A DNA stretch of 64,000 bases from Buchnera aphidicola (Ceratovacuna japonica). Lineage in GTDB: Bacteria; Pseudomonadota; Gammaproteobacteria; Enterobacterales; Enterobacteriaceae. The notes beneath the pieces were generated by a model, which was given only the letters and a program-made list of their open reading frames with translations, did no database searches and was not told where the DNA came from. This document shows positions 7,963-18,465 of the stretch, in pieces (position 1 is the first letter of the stretch; each line of letters starts with the position of its first letter). The stretch lies in assembly GCA_024349705.1 (NCBI GenBank), contig AP026065.1, positions 310,001-374,000 of the forward strand, in the 5' to 3' direction. Both the position numbers and the translations under genes were made by a program.

Positions 7963-10900
7963 ATGAAAATATATATTTCACATAAAATTAAAATATTAAT
8001 AAAAAAAGCATGTAATACAATAAAAAAAAAAAAAATATATTGTTAGAAGAAATTTTTATTGTAAAAAATTATAAAATAGCTAAATGGATAGAAATATTTA
8101 TTACGAAAAAAATAGGAATTTTTGCAAATATAAAATTTTATACTATAGAGAACTTTTTTTGTAAAGTTTTCAAAAAAAAAATTTTTTTTAGAGATTTAGA
8201 ACTATTTTGGGAAATATTATTAAATCAAAAAAACAATTATATAAAAAAATTTTTTAAAAACAAGTTAGACGAAAAAAAAAAGATTTTATTTTCGTTAGAA
8301 ATAAAAAAAATTTTTAAAAAATATTTATTATATGATCCTAAAATTATACTAAACTTAAAAAATAACTCACAAAAATCTAAAGAAAAACAGTTCCAAAAAA
8401 AATTGTGGAAATCATTAAACAATTTTAAAAAAAATAATTTTTATAATTGTATAAATAATTATTTAACAAAAAAAAAAACAAAAAAAAGAATATTTATTAT
8501 AAACACAAATTATACATCTAAATTTTTTATATTATTTTTAAAAAAATTAAATATAAATTTTTCTATAACAATATTAAGTGTTACTCCACTAGGTATATTA
8601 ATAAAAGAAAAAAATAATTTTAAAAATTTAAATAATTTTGACATTATAAAAAAAATAAAAAAAATTATTGTAAATCCATTATTAATGTACTTAGCTAAAT
8701 CATCAACTAATTTAATAAAAAGTACTATAAAAAAAAATATAAATTTTGTAAAAAAAACAAGACATAAAAAAACTTTGTTAAAAAATATACAAGAAGATAT
8801 TATATTTAATAAATTAAATTGTAAAAAAATACATAAAAAAGATGATTCTATATTAATACATTCTTGTTGTAGTAAATATAAAGAAGTAGAAATTTTACAC
8901 AAAAATTTAATAAAAATATTAAATAAAGAAAAAAATATAAGTTTTGATAACATTGTTGTTATATCAAAAAAGATAGAAAAATATTTTCCTTATATAAAAA
9001 GTATATTTAAAAAAAAAAAAAAAAAAAATAATATTCCATATAAAATTATAAAAAATAATAATAATAAAGAGAATGAGTCTTTAAAATTCATTTATAAAAT
9101 ATTTAGTTTAAAAGAAAAAAAAATTACAAATACAGAAATAATGTACATATTAAATACGAATTTTATAAAAAAAAAATATAATATAAAAAATGAAGAGATA
9201 AAAGTATTAGAAAAATGGATTTCAGACATATTTATAAAATTTGGAATAAAAGAAGAAATAATATTTAAAGAACATAAATATATAGGAAAAGAAAACACTT
9301 GGTGTTATGGAATAAAAAAAATTTTGTTGGGATATATTACTTATAACAAAAAACTAATTCATGAAAATGATTATCCTTATATAAAAATAAATTATTATAA
9401 TACAGAATTAGTTACAAAATTAATTAGTTTTATTAATTTAATAAAAAAATGGAAGAAAATATTTTCAAAACCAAGAAGATTAAACAAATGGAAAATTTTA
9501 TTAAACAATATTATAGAAGAATTTATATTTTATAAAAATAAAATTAAAATAAAATTAAAAAAATTATTTAATAAAATATTAATATCAGGAATAAAAATAA
9601 AATATAAAAAAAAAATATGTATAAGTAAATTAAAAATAATCTTCAAAAAATTAATAAAAATAAATTTTTTTAATAAAAATATATTTTTTAATACTGTTAC
9701 ATTTTGTAATTTTAATGATGTAGAAAATCTAAATTTTAAAATAATATATTTATTAGGAGCAAATTATTGCAAAAAAGAAAATAAAAAGATTTCTAAAACC
9801 TTTGATTTAACATGTGAAAATAAAAAAGACGAATATTATAAAGAAAAATATGATTATATTAACAAAATATTATCAATAATTATTTCAGCAGAAAAATATT
9901 TTTATATAAGTTATACAAATAATTTTAACAAAAAAAAATATATAAGAGTATTAGAAATACTGATAAATTATATATCTGAAAATTATTATTTTAAAAAAAA
10001 ATTAATAAAAAATTTTATAAAAAACAAAAAAAATATTATTAAAAATATACTAAAAAAATATAAAGAAGATATATCATATAAATGTTATAAAATATGTAAA
10101 AAAAATAAAAAAAAAAAAAATATTATAAAGACAATAAAAATTAAAAAAGAAAAAAATATAAATATAACTAATATAATAATTTTTTGGAAAAATCCAATAG
10201 AATATTTTTTGAAAAACACTGTTAAATTAAATTTTTTTGAATATTATAATAAAGATGATTTTGATGAAGAACCTTTCGTATTAAAAAAATATATAGAAAC
10301 AATAATTAATAAAAAAGTGTTTGAATACGTTCTAAAAAATAAAAATGTTAAAAAAATATTTAAATATTATTTATCTTTGGGGGTTTTTCCAAAAAAAAAT
10401 TTTGGAAAGATAATTTTTGAAAAAATTTTAAAAAATTCTATAAATTTAAAAAATAAAATACATAATTTTTATAATAAAAGATATACAAAAAAAATAAGTA
10501 TCAAAATAAAAAAATTCAATATATTCGGAAATATAGATATTACTTCATCAAAAAAGTTAATATTATGGAAGCCTAAAATACTAAATTTGCATGATAAAAT
10601 AGAATTTTGGTTTTATCATTTAATTTTTTGTATAACAAATAAATGTAAATATGACAGTAAAATGTTTGGTTACAAAAACTCAATAATAATTTTCAAAAAA
10701 TTAAACAAAAAAAAGTCATATAATTATATTTTAAAATATATTAAAGGATATTTTAACGGAATTTCAAATCCTATTTTTTTAACAAAATCAGGAATGATAT
10801 GGATACAAAATTTAATTAAGGGAAAAAATAAAAAAAAATTAAAAAAAGAGTTTATAAAAAATTGGAATGGAAATAATTATATTTTTGGAGAAAAAAATAA

Positions 10901-11009
10901 TATTTATATAAAAAGAATAATAAATAAAAATGATAAAAAAAATATAAAAAAAATATATAATTCTTCTTTAAAATGGCATTATCCCATATTAAAAAACATA
11001 AAAAAATAA
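7963..11009 (+). CDS. recC: Exodeoxyribonuclease V gamma subunit RecC, frameshifted at a poly(A) run
   Basis: RecC is the Chi-recognising subunit of the RecBCD helicase-nuclease. An ATG at 7963 begins MKIYISHKIKILIKKA, which aligns with the E. coli RecC N-terminus. The frame then enters a run of 14 A (8022-8035) and stops at TAG 8044. Adding one A (or losing two) joins it to the long downstream frame (LLEEIFIVKNYKIAKW), which runs to 11009. The rejoined protein would have about 1015 residues (E. coli 1122). A second run of 20 A lies at 9009-9028 and is in frame as sequenced. The downstream frame shows no other break, so rescue by polymerase slippage is more likely than a dead gene. A start at TTG 8040 would lack the conserved N-terminus. 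Confidence 0.82.
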
Positions 11010-11029
11010 CACAATTTATTTTTAAAAAT

Positions 11030-14000
11030 ATGAAAAAATTAAAAATACTAAAAATAAACTTTTTAAAAAATTCTTTAATAGAATCTTCAGCTGGTACAGG
11101 TAAAACATTTAGTATAACAATATTATTTTTAAGACTACTGCTAAATGTAAATATAAAAAACAGATATATTAAAAATATAAATATAAATAAAATATTAGTA
11201 CTAACATTTACAAATTATGCTAAAAACGAAATATATGAAAAAATAAAAATAATGATATCAAAATTTAAACAATATTGTAAAACAAAAAATAGTAATAATA
11301 CTATATATAATAGTATAATAAAAAAAATAAAATGTAAAAAAAAAGTTATAAATAAACTATCAAAATTAGAAAAAGAATTCGATGGATCTTCTATATTAAC
11401 TATACACAAGTTTTGTAATAATATAATAAAAGAAAATAATATATTATTTAAAATAGGATTTTATAAAAAAATAATAGACAATGAAGAAGAAATTTTTTTA
11501 AATTCTATAAAAAAATTTTGGAGAAAATATTTTTATAACTTAAAAAAAGAAATAGTAAAAATAATATACTCTTATTGGAAAGAACCAAAAAATATCTTTT
11601 TAGAAATACAATATATATTAAAAAATAATATAAAACCAAAATTTAACAAAAAATTTGAAAAAAATAATATACTATCATATCACATTTTAATAACAAAAAA
11701 AATTATTATATTAAAAAAGCAATGGAAAATAATTGAAAGAACAATAAATAAGATAATTAGAAATCTAAAAAAAAATAAAAAAGGTTACAAAATAATACTA
11801 AGATATAAAAATAAAATAACAAAATGGTATAATAAAAAAACAAAAAACTATAATATACCAAAAGAAATACACAGAATAATAAACTTAAAAAGTATAAAAA
11901 CATATATAACTAAATATAAAAAGTTAAAATATTTTATTAATTATATTAAAAAATTTTTTAAGAAAAAATTTTTTATGAAAGAATTTATAATTTATAAAAT
12001 TTTAAAAAAAGTTCCAATTTTTATAAAAGAAGAAAAAAGAAACAAATTAAAAATAAATTTTGATGAAATAATAAAAAATGTAAAAGAACATATAAAAAAG
12101 AATAAAAACATACTTTTATCATTAAAAAAAAAATATCCTATTGCTATTATAGACGAATTTCAAGATACAGACATACACCAACAAGAAATTTTTGAAAAAA
12201 TATATAATAACAAATCCAAAAAAAATATAATGATAATTTTTTCTGATCCTAAACAATGTATATATAATTTTAGAGGATCAAACGTATTATTATATGAAAA
12301 ATTTAAGAATAATATAAAAAAAAATTACTTTTTAAACACTAATTGGAGATCATCACCAAATATAATAAAATTTGTTAATAAAATATTTTCAGAAAATAAA
12401 AATCCATTTTTAACTAAAAAAATAATTTTTAGAAAAATAAAACACAAAAAAAGAAATAATAATATAAAAATAATTATTAATAAATCTAAAAAAAAAAATT
12501 TTCAAATAATATTTTATAAAAAGTCCGAAATAAATTTTGAAAAATATTTTTCATGGGCTTCAGAACAATGTGCTAAACAAATATCAAAATGGATATGTTT
12601 AGGAAAAAAGAAAAAAGCAATAATAAAATATTATAATAAAAAAAAATATATAGAAAAAAAAGACATAGTTATATTAGCAAGAAATAAACTAGAAAATTAC
12701 TATTTAAAAAAATCTTTAGAAAAATATGGAATAAATTCATATTATCAAGAAGAAAAAATAAACATATATAGAACAAAAGAAATAAAAGAAATATTAATTT
12801 TATTAAAATGCATATTAGATTATTCTAATAAAAAAAAAATTATAAATGCAATAAATACTAAAATAATATATAAAAATATAAATGAAATTAATAAAATTAA
12901 TATTAGTAAAAAAAAATTGTTTAAACAAATAAAAAAATTTAAAAAATATAAAGATATGTTTAAGGAGGAAGGAATATTAAATTTAATAAAACACATAATA
13001 AAAAAAAATATAATTAATAGAAAAAGCTTTAATAAAAACAATATAAAAAAATATTTTTATATAGCAAAATATTTAGAAAGAAAAATATATAAAATAAAAA
13101 AAATAAACTTGTTCATATATTGGTTAGAAAAAAAAATTATTCAAGAAAATTCTAACAAAAAAAAATATTTTAATAAAAATGAAAAAGCAAAAAATATAAA
13201 AATAACTACTATATATAAGTCTAAAGGATTACAATATCCAATAGTAATAGTACCATTTTTAATGTATTTTTCAAAAAAAAATAATTTTATATACTATAAT
13301 AAAAAAAAATTTACAAAATTTATTGATTTAAAAAAAAAATATAATAAAAAAAAAACTAAAGAAAACATAAAAGATGATATAAAATTACTATATGTCTCTT
13401 TAACTAGAGCTATAGTGCATTGTACAATAATATTAGCAGCAATAAAAAAAAAAAGAAAGTCTAAAAACACCAACTCTCATAATAGTGGAATAGGATATAT
13501 TTTACAAAATTCAAAGAAAACTAACTTTAAAAATTTTAAAAAAATAATATATAGACTAAAAAAAGAAAAATTTGTAAAAATTACTAATGAAATAAAAAAT
13601 GTAAAAAAAAATAAAAAAAAAGAAGAACATAAAAAAAAAATAAAAGAAATATTATTAAAAAGAAAAAATACTTTAGAAAACAAAATAACAAATTTCACAA
13701 AAATTAAAAATAAAATTACAAAAATTGAAAAAAAAAATAAAATAAAAAATTTTTTTTTTAAAAAAAAAGAAAATAAAAAAAAATTAATTTTTAATACATA
13801 CAATTTTCCACGTGGAAAAATTTTTGGAAAGATGTTACATGAAATATTAAAAAAATTTATAAAAAAAAATAACACAAACTTATTATGGATAGAAAATAAA
13901 ATAAAAAAATATAATTTAAATTCAAAATGGTCAAAGATAATATATTTATGGATGAAAAATATAATAAATACAAAAATAAACGAAAATGGTATAAAATTAT

Positions 14001-14476
14001 CAAAAATAAAAAATAATAATTTTATTCAAGAAATGAAATTTAATATTCTAATAAAAAGAGAAATAAATGAAAATATTTTTAATAAATTATTTTTAGAAAG
14101 AAATATAAAAAAAATAAAATGTAAAATATCTAAAGGAATATTAAGTGGAATTATAGATATAATATTTTTATGGAAAAATAAATATTATTTTATAGACTTC
14201 AAATTTAATTATTTAGGAAATAAAAACAAAAATTATAACAAAAAAAAAATAAAAAAATATATTTTAAAAAATAAATATGAAATACAATATAAAATTTATT
14301 TGTTAGGAATACATAAATATTTAAAATACAATATTAAAAAATATAAATTTAAAAAAAAGTTTGGAGGAATATTTTATTTATTCTTAAGAGCTTTTAATAA
14401 AGAAATAAAATATCAAAAATATGGAATTTTTTTTACATATCCTAAAAATTTTTTAAAACAAATTGATAAAGAATGA
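11030..14476 (+). CDS. recB: Exodeoxyribonuclease V beta subunit RecB
   Basis: Helicase-nuclease subunit of RecBCD, which processes double-strand DNA ends. From ATG 11030 the protein has 1148 residues (E. coli 1180). Walker A is ESSAGTGKTFS near residue 18, Walker B is IIDEFQDTD, and helicase motifs TNWRSSP and YVSLTRA follow. The C-terminal nuclease keeps its metal ligands and lysine in GIIDIIF and YYFIDFKFNYLG. I prefer ATG 11030, which matches the family N-terminus; an in-frame ATG at 10973 inside recC would add 19 residues. recD overlaps its stop by 4 bases. E. coli has ptrA between recC and recB, and it is missing here. Confidence 0.92.
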   Translation: MKKLKILKINFLKNSLIESSAGTGKTFSITILFLRLLLNVNIKNRYIKNININKILVLTFTNYAKNEIYEKIKIMISKFKQYCKTKNSNNTIYNSIIKKIKCKKKVINKLSKLEKEFDGSSILTIHKFCNNIIKENNILFKIGFYKKIIDNEEEIFLNSIKKFWRKYFYNLKKEIVKIIYSYWKEPKNIFLEIQYILKNNIKPKFNKKFEKNNILSYHILITKKIIILKKQWKIIERTINKIIRNLKKNKKGYKIILRYKNKITKWYNKKTKNYNIPKEIHRIINLKSIKTYITKYKKLKYFINYIKKFFKKKFFMKEFIIYKILKKVPIFIKEEKRNKLKINFDEIIKNVKEHIKKNKNILLSLKKKYPIAIIDEFQDTDIHQQEIFEKIYNNKSKKNIMIIFSDPKQCIYNFRGSNVLLYEKFKNNIKKNYFLNTNWRSSPNIIKFVNKIFSENKNPFLTKKIIFRKIKHKKRNNNIKIIINKSKKKNFQIIFYKKSEINFEKYFSWASEQCAKQISKWICLGKKKKAIIKYYNKKKYIEKKDIVILARNKLENYYLKKSLEKYGINSYYQEEKINIYRTKEIKEILILLKCILDYSNKKKIINAINTKIIYKNINEINKINISKKKLFKQIKKFKKYKDMFKEEGILNLIKHIIKKNIINRKSFNKNNIKKYFYIAKYLERKIYKIKKINLFIYWLEKKIIQENSNKKKYFNKNEKAKNIKITTIYKSKGLQYPIVIVPFLMYFSKKNNFIYYNKKKFTKFIDLKKKYNKKKTKENIKDDIKLLYVSLTRAIVHCTIILAAIKKKRKSKNTNSHNSGIGYILQNSKKTNFKNFKKIIYRLKKEKFVKITNEIKNVKKNKKKEEHKKKIKEILLKRKNTLENKITNFTKIKNKITKIEKKNKIKNFFFKKKENKKKLIFNTYNFPRGKIFGKMLHEILKKFIKKNNTNLLWIENKIKKYNLNSKWSKIIYLWMKNIINTKINENGIKLSKIKNNNFIQEMKFNILIKREINENIFNKLFLERNIKKIKCKISKGILSGIIDIIFLWKNKYYFIDFKFNYLGNKNKNYNKKKIKKYILKNKYEIQYKIYLLGIHKYLKYNIKKYKFKKKFGGIFYLFLRAFNKEIKYQKYGIFFTYPKNFLKQIDKE

Positions 14477-16221
14477 AAAATAAAAAAATATTAAAAATAC
14501 TATTAAAAAAAAAAATAATTAAAAAAATAGACATATATTTATATAGAATTTTAAAAAAAAAAGAAAACATTATAGTAAAAATTATAATTATATTACTTAT
14601 ATATTCATATAATACAGGACACATATTCTTAGATACAAAAAAAAATAAAATAAAAAAAAATGTTTTAGAAAGTATTTGGAAAAAATTTTTTGTTATAAAG
14701 AACTATTATGAAGAAATAAAAAATAGTAAAACTATAGGAACAAAAAAACCATACAGTACTGCAATAATATTTTATAAAAAAAAGTTTTATTTTAATAAAA
14801 TGTTTTTTATAAAAAAAAAAATTTTTAAAGAAATTTTTAAAGAAAAAAAAATAAACAAAAAATTTTATAAAATAAAAAAAATATTTAAAAATAACAATAA
14901 CAATTTTTTAAATACATTACAAAAAGTATCTATAGTAATATCAATTATAAATGAAATAACATTTATATTCGGAGGACCTGGAACTGGTAAAACTACTGTA
15001 GTTTCTGCAATAATTTTTTTTGCATTAAAAATATTTAAAAAAATAAAAAAAATTATAGTAGTTTCTACTACTGGAAGATCTGCAATTCATATGTTAAACT
15101 CTATAAAAAAAAATATATCTAAATTTAAAATAAACAAATGTCAAAAAGATAAAATTCCAAAAAAATCTTATACTGTACATAGTTTATTAAAAATAAATCC
15201 AGGAATAACATACCCAAAGTTTAATAAAAAAAATAAATTAGATTATGATCTATTAATAGTAGATGAATCATCTATGATTAGTTCAATTTTACTTAAAAAT
15301 TTAATAAAATCAAAAAAAAAACATGCTAAAATAATTTTTCTAGGAGATATTAATCAATTGCCTCCAATAAATGATATAAATATAATTAAATACATATATA
15401 AAAAATCAAATAATAACTTAAGTAAAAACATTTATGAAACAATAAAAAACTTAATAAACAAAAAAACATTAAAAAAAAAAAAATATATAAGAAATAATAT
15501 ATGTATATTAAAAAAAAATTATAGATTTAAAAAATCTTCAGGAATATATAAAATATCTAACATGATATTAAAAAATAAATTTGAAAAATTAGAAATAGAA
15601 ATAAAAAAAAATAATCTAAAGGATATATTATTTAAAGAAATATCAAATTTTAAAGAATATAAAAAGATGATAAAAATTATAATAAAAAAATATAAAAAAT
15701 ATTGGAGTCTAATAAGAACAAAAAGCAATCCAAAAAATATATTAAAAGAATTTAACAAAATAAGAATACTATGTGCAATAAAAAAAGGATGTTTTGGGAC
15801 AAATGAGATAAATAAAAATATAAAAAAAATGATGATAAAAAAAAAAATTATTAAAAAAAAAAAATGGTATATAGGAAAACCAATAATAATAAAAAAAAAT
15901 CAAAAACATTTAAATATATTTAATGGATATATAGGAATATTATTATATGATAATAACAAAAAAAAAAATATATTTTTTAAAACATATGAAAATAATGTAA
16001 TAAAAATACCAAAATATGTAATTAAATATTATGATGTTTCGTGGTCTACAACTATACATAAATCACAAGGCTCAGAATTTAAAGAAACAATAATCATATT
16101 GCCAAATAAAAAACATAAAATTTTAAACAAAAATCTAATATATACAGGAATAACAAGAACAATAAAAAAATCTACTATTTTTTCAAAAAAAAAAATACTA
16201 ATAAAATCTATAAAAAGATAA
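14473..16221 (+). CDS. recD: Exodeoxyribonuclease V alpha subunit RecD
   Basis: The 5'-3' helicase subunit of RecBCD. It has 582 residues (E. coli 608). Walker A is GGPGTGKTTVVSA (about residues 167-179), Walker B is LIVDESSMIS, followed by FLGDINQLPPI and the C-terminal superfamily 1 motif SWSTTIHKSQGSEF and YTGITR. It starts within the ATGA overlap with recB, so translation is probably coupled. It is convergent with the initiator tRNA. The three subunits are all present, and only recC needs a frame correction. Confidence 0.94.
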   Translation: MKNKKILKILLKKKIIKKIDIYLYRILKKKENIIVKIIIILLIYSYNTGHIFLDTKKNKIKKNVLESIWKKFFVIKNYYEEIKNSKTIGTKKPYSTAIIFYKKKFYFNKMFFIKKKIFKEIFKEKKINKKFYKIKKIFKNNNNNFLNTLQKVSIVISIINEITFIFGGPGTGKTTVVSAIIFFALKIFKKIKKIIVVSTTGRSAIHMLNSIKKNISKFKINKCQKDKIPKKSYTVHSLLKINPGITYPKFNKKNKLDYDLLIVDESSMISSILLKNLIKSKKKHAKIIFLGDINQLPPINDINIIKYIYKKSNNNLSKNIYETIKNLINKKTLKKKKYIRNNICILKKNYRFKKSSGIYKISNMILKNKFEKLEIEIKKNNLKDILFKEISNFKEYKKMIKIIIKKYKKYWSLIRTKSNPKNILKEFNKIRILCAIKKGCFGTNEINKNIKKMMIKKKIIKKKKWYIGKPIIIKKNQKHLNIFNGYIGILLYDNNKKKNIFFKTYENNVIKIPKYVIKYYDVSWSTTIHKSQGSEFKETIIILPNKKHKILNKNLIYTGITRTIKKSTIFSKKKILIKSIKR

Positions 16222-16228
16222 AAAAAGG

Positions 16229-16302
<74 letters not shown>

Positions 16303-16335
16303 AATATAAAAAATTATATAATATATATTATAATT

Positions 16336-16363
16336 ATTATACATTTTTTATAATATTATGCAA
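16336..16363 (-). promoter_or_regulatory. Putative sigma70 promoter of the initiator tRNA
   Basis: On the minus strand TTGCAT (16358-16363) is followed after 16 bases by a perfect TATAAT (16336-16341). Transcription would begin about 27 bases before the mature tRNA end. It is the best-formed promoter I found, but chance TATAAT boxes are frequent at this base composition. Confidence 0.55.
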
Positions 16364-16425
16364 TACTTAATATAAATAAAAACTAATAAAAAACTAAATA
16401 AATATAAAACAAAGGAAATAGTAAA

Positions 16426-16842
16426 GTGAAATCTAGAACAAAAGCAAGAAAATGCGCTGTACAATTATTGTATTCATGGCAAATATCAAAAAACTATATA
16501 AAAGATATAGAAAAACAATTTATAAAAGAAAAAAAAACTAAAGGAGCAGATTTAATTTATTTTCATGAAATTATATCAGGGATATCAAAAAATTATATTT
16601 ACATAGACAAGCTTATAAAAAAATACATATCAAAAAAAATTAAAAAATTAGGGCAAGTAGAAAAAGCAATATTAAGAATTTCTTTTTATGAACTTATACA
16701 AAGATATGATATACCTTATAAAGTAACTATAAATGAAGGAATAGAGCTGGCTAAACATTTTGGATCTGAAACTAGTCATAAATTTATAAATGGAATTTTA
16801 GATAAAGCAGCTTTCTACATAAGAACAAAAAAAAAATTATAA
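16426..16842 (+). CDS. nusB: Transcription antitermination factor NusB (GTG start)
   Basis: All-helical RNA-binding protein that binds boxA with NusE (S10) and protects rRNA transcripts from termination. It has 138 residues (E. coli 139). Conserved segments include [47 protein letters not shown] and [12 protein letters not shown]. The start is GTG 16426, supported by AAAGGA 10 bases upstream and by N-terminal alignment. The ancestral upstream ribE/ribD partners are missing. A matching boxA sits upstream of the 23S gene in this window, and rpsJ (NusE) is also here. Confidence 0.96.
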   Translation: MKSRTKARKCAVQLLYSWQISKNYIKDIEKQFIKEKKTKGADLIYFHEIISGISKNYIYIDKLIKKYISKKIKKLGQVEKAILRISFYELIQRYDIPYKVTINEGIELAKHFGSETSHKFINGILDKAAFYIRTKKKL

Positions 16843-16891
16843 AATTTCATTAATTAAAAAATAAACAATAAATTTCTTTATTATTTAAAAT

Positions 16892-18070
16892 TTACTTTAA
16901 AAAATTAATTTTACTGCTTTTTAAATAAAAAAATATTAAAAATATACAAAAAATAAAAACAAATTTAAAATTTAAAAAACTACATAATATTCCACTAAAC
17001 ATACTTCCAAATGACATTCCTAAAATTTGGAAAGTATTATATATAGATATAATAATATTCTTATCATATAAATTTGATTTACTGCAATTTTTTCTAAACA
17101 AAATAGGTAAAATAGAAGATAATAAATTGTAAACTAAAAAAAATAATCCTAAAATAAATAAAAATAAAATTTTAAACTTATAGTTAAAAAAAAATATAAT
17201 TTCGACAACTAAAAAAGAATAAAAAAATAAAATATAAATATAACTATTATTAATAACTTTTTTTTTAATAAAATATATAAAAAAAATAGATAAAAAAAAC
17301 GATATAAAAAATATATAAAAATATATTTTATAGTAATCATATTTGTTAATATAAAAAATAGAAAACATGTTTGAAAGAACAGAAAAATTTGAAGAAAAAA
17401 TAAAATTAGATATAAAAGTATATTTTAAAAAATTAATATTATTGTTTTCTTTAAAAAAATAAAAAAAATTTTTTTTATTAAAATATTTTTTTTTTTCATA
17501 ATTGTCTATCGAGTCTTTTGGTATAAAAAAATAAGAAATAATAACTAAAAAAAATGATAGTATAGAAGAAATTAAAAAAATATTTTTTAATCCTATAGCC
17601 TTAAAAACTATAACAGAAATAGACATAGATATAAAAAATGATAGACCAAATGTAATTCCAACAGCAAAAATAGAAAAAATTCTATTTTTTTTACTAGTAT
17701 TAATTATTAATATATCAGTTAATATGGAAGATGAATTAAATCCTTGCAAAGATCTTCCAAGTAATACGCCCCAAATGGAGTTAGAAAAAAAACAAATAAT
17801 ATTTCCTATAAAAAAAAATAACATACTTATTAAAACAACATTTTTTTTACCTATTATTAAAGAAAGGTAATATATAGGTATTTGAGAAATTATTTGAAAT
17901 ATTCCATATGAACTTAAACATAAACTGTTAATAAACTTGTTGTTTCCATTAAGTTTTATATCAAAAAAACTAAAAATAGGAAAAATAAAAAATAAACTTA
18001 TATTTCTAATAAAAAAAACTATTAATACTATTAATATGGTATTTAAATTACTATTAACATATTTTTTCAT
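16892..18070 (-). CDS. yajR: MFS transporter, YajR-like
   Basis: A 392-residue major facilitator superfamily protein with about 12 hydrophobic helices. The loop 2-3 family motif area reads LIIGKKNVV, and GRSLQGFNSSS corresponds to the helix 4 motif. The closest expected enterobacterial relative is YajR, which Buchnera genomes keep near nusB and the cyo operon. E. coli YajR has about 454 residues with a C-terminal cytosolic ferredoxin-like domain; here the protein stops after the last helix, so that domain is missing. The substrate is unknown. It is convergent with nusB and divergent from tusE. Confidence 0.8.
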   Translation of the reverse strand: MKKYVNSNLNTILIVLIVFFIRNISLFFIFPIFSFFDIKLNGNNKFINSLCLSSYGIFQIISQIPIYYLSLIIGKKNVVLISMLFFFIGNIICFFSNSIWGVLLGRSLQGFNSSSILTDILIINTSKKNRIFSIFAVGITFGLSFFISMSISVIVFKAIGLKNIFLISSILSFFLVIISYFFIPKDSIDNYEKKKYFNKKNFFYFFKENNNINFLKYTFISNFIFSSNFSVLSNMFSIFYINKYDYYKIYFYIFFISFFLSIFFIYFIKKKVINNSYIYILFFYSFLVVEIIFFFNYKFKILFLFILGLFFLVYNLLSSILPILFRKNCSKSNLYDKNIIISIYNTFQILGMSFGSMFSGILCSFLNFKFVFIFCIFLIFFYLKSSKINFLK

Positions 18071-18149
18071 AAAGATATCTTATATAATAAAAATATTTAT
18101 TGTATATAATAAAATAATTATAACTTAAATAATAAAAAAATATAAAAAT

Positions 18150-18452
18150 ATGCAGAAAGAAATGTTTAACAAAGAAGGATATTTAAAAAATTATAAAATG
18201 TGGAATAAAAAAATTGCTAAAAATATAGCTATAAAAGAAAATATAAAATTAAAAAAAATACACTGGAAAATTATAAAAATAATTAGAAAGTTTTATATAA
18301 AATTTAAAAGAACACCATCTATTTTAATAGTATATAAAATACTAAAAAAAGAAAAAAAAAAAAAAATATATTTAAATAAATTATTTAAAAATAATTTTAC
18401 TGAAATATCTAGCAAAATTTCAGGTATACCAAAAACACATGAATGTATATAA
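18150..18452 (+). CDS. tusE: Sulfur relay protein TusE
   Basis: DsrC/TusE-family protein that takes persulfide from TusBCD and delivers it to MnmA for tRNA 2-thiouridine. It has 100 residues (E. coli TusE 109). Shared landmarks are EGYLKNYKMWNKKIAKNIA, HWKIIKIIRKFY and the C-terminal GIPKTHECI with the penultimate active cysteine. A run of 15 A at 18352-18366 encodes lysines and is in frame. The gene is convergent with cyoE with only 13 bases between them. Confidence 0.93.
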   Translation: MQKEMFNKEGYLKNYKMWNKKIAKNIAIKENIKLKKIHWKIIKIIRKFYIKFKRTPSILIVYKILKKEKKKKIYLNKLFKNNFTEISSKISGIPKTHECI

Positions 18453-18465
18453 ATTTTATAAAAAA

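Noticed and set aside
13477..13875. A 132-codon phenylalanine-rich frame antisense to recB
   Set aside because: It is the complement of lysine-rich recB codons, a typical shadow frame in AT-rich DNA.
18352..18366. A 15-A run in tusE as another frameshift
   Set aside because: The frame is intact and both flanks align with TusE as sequenced.
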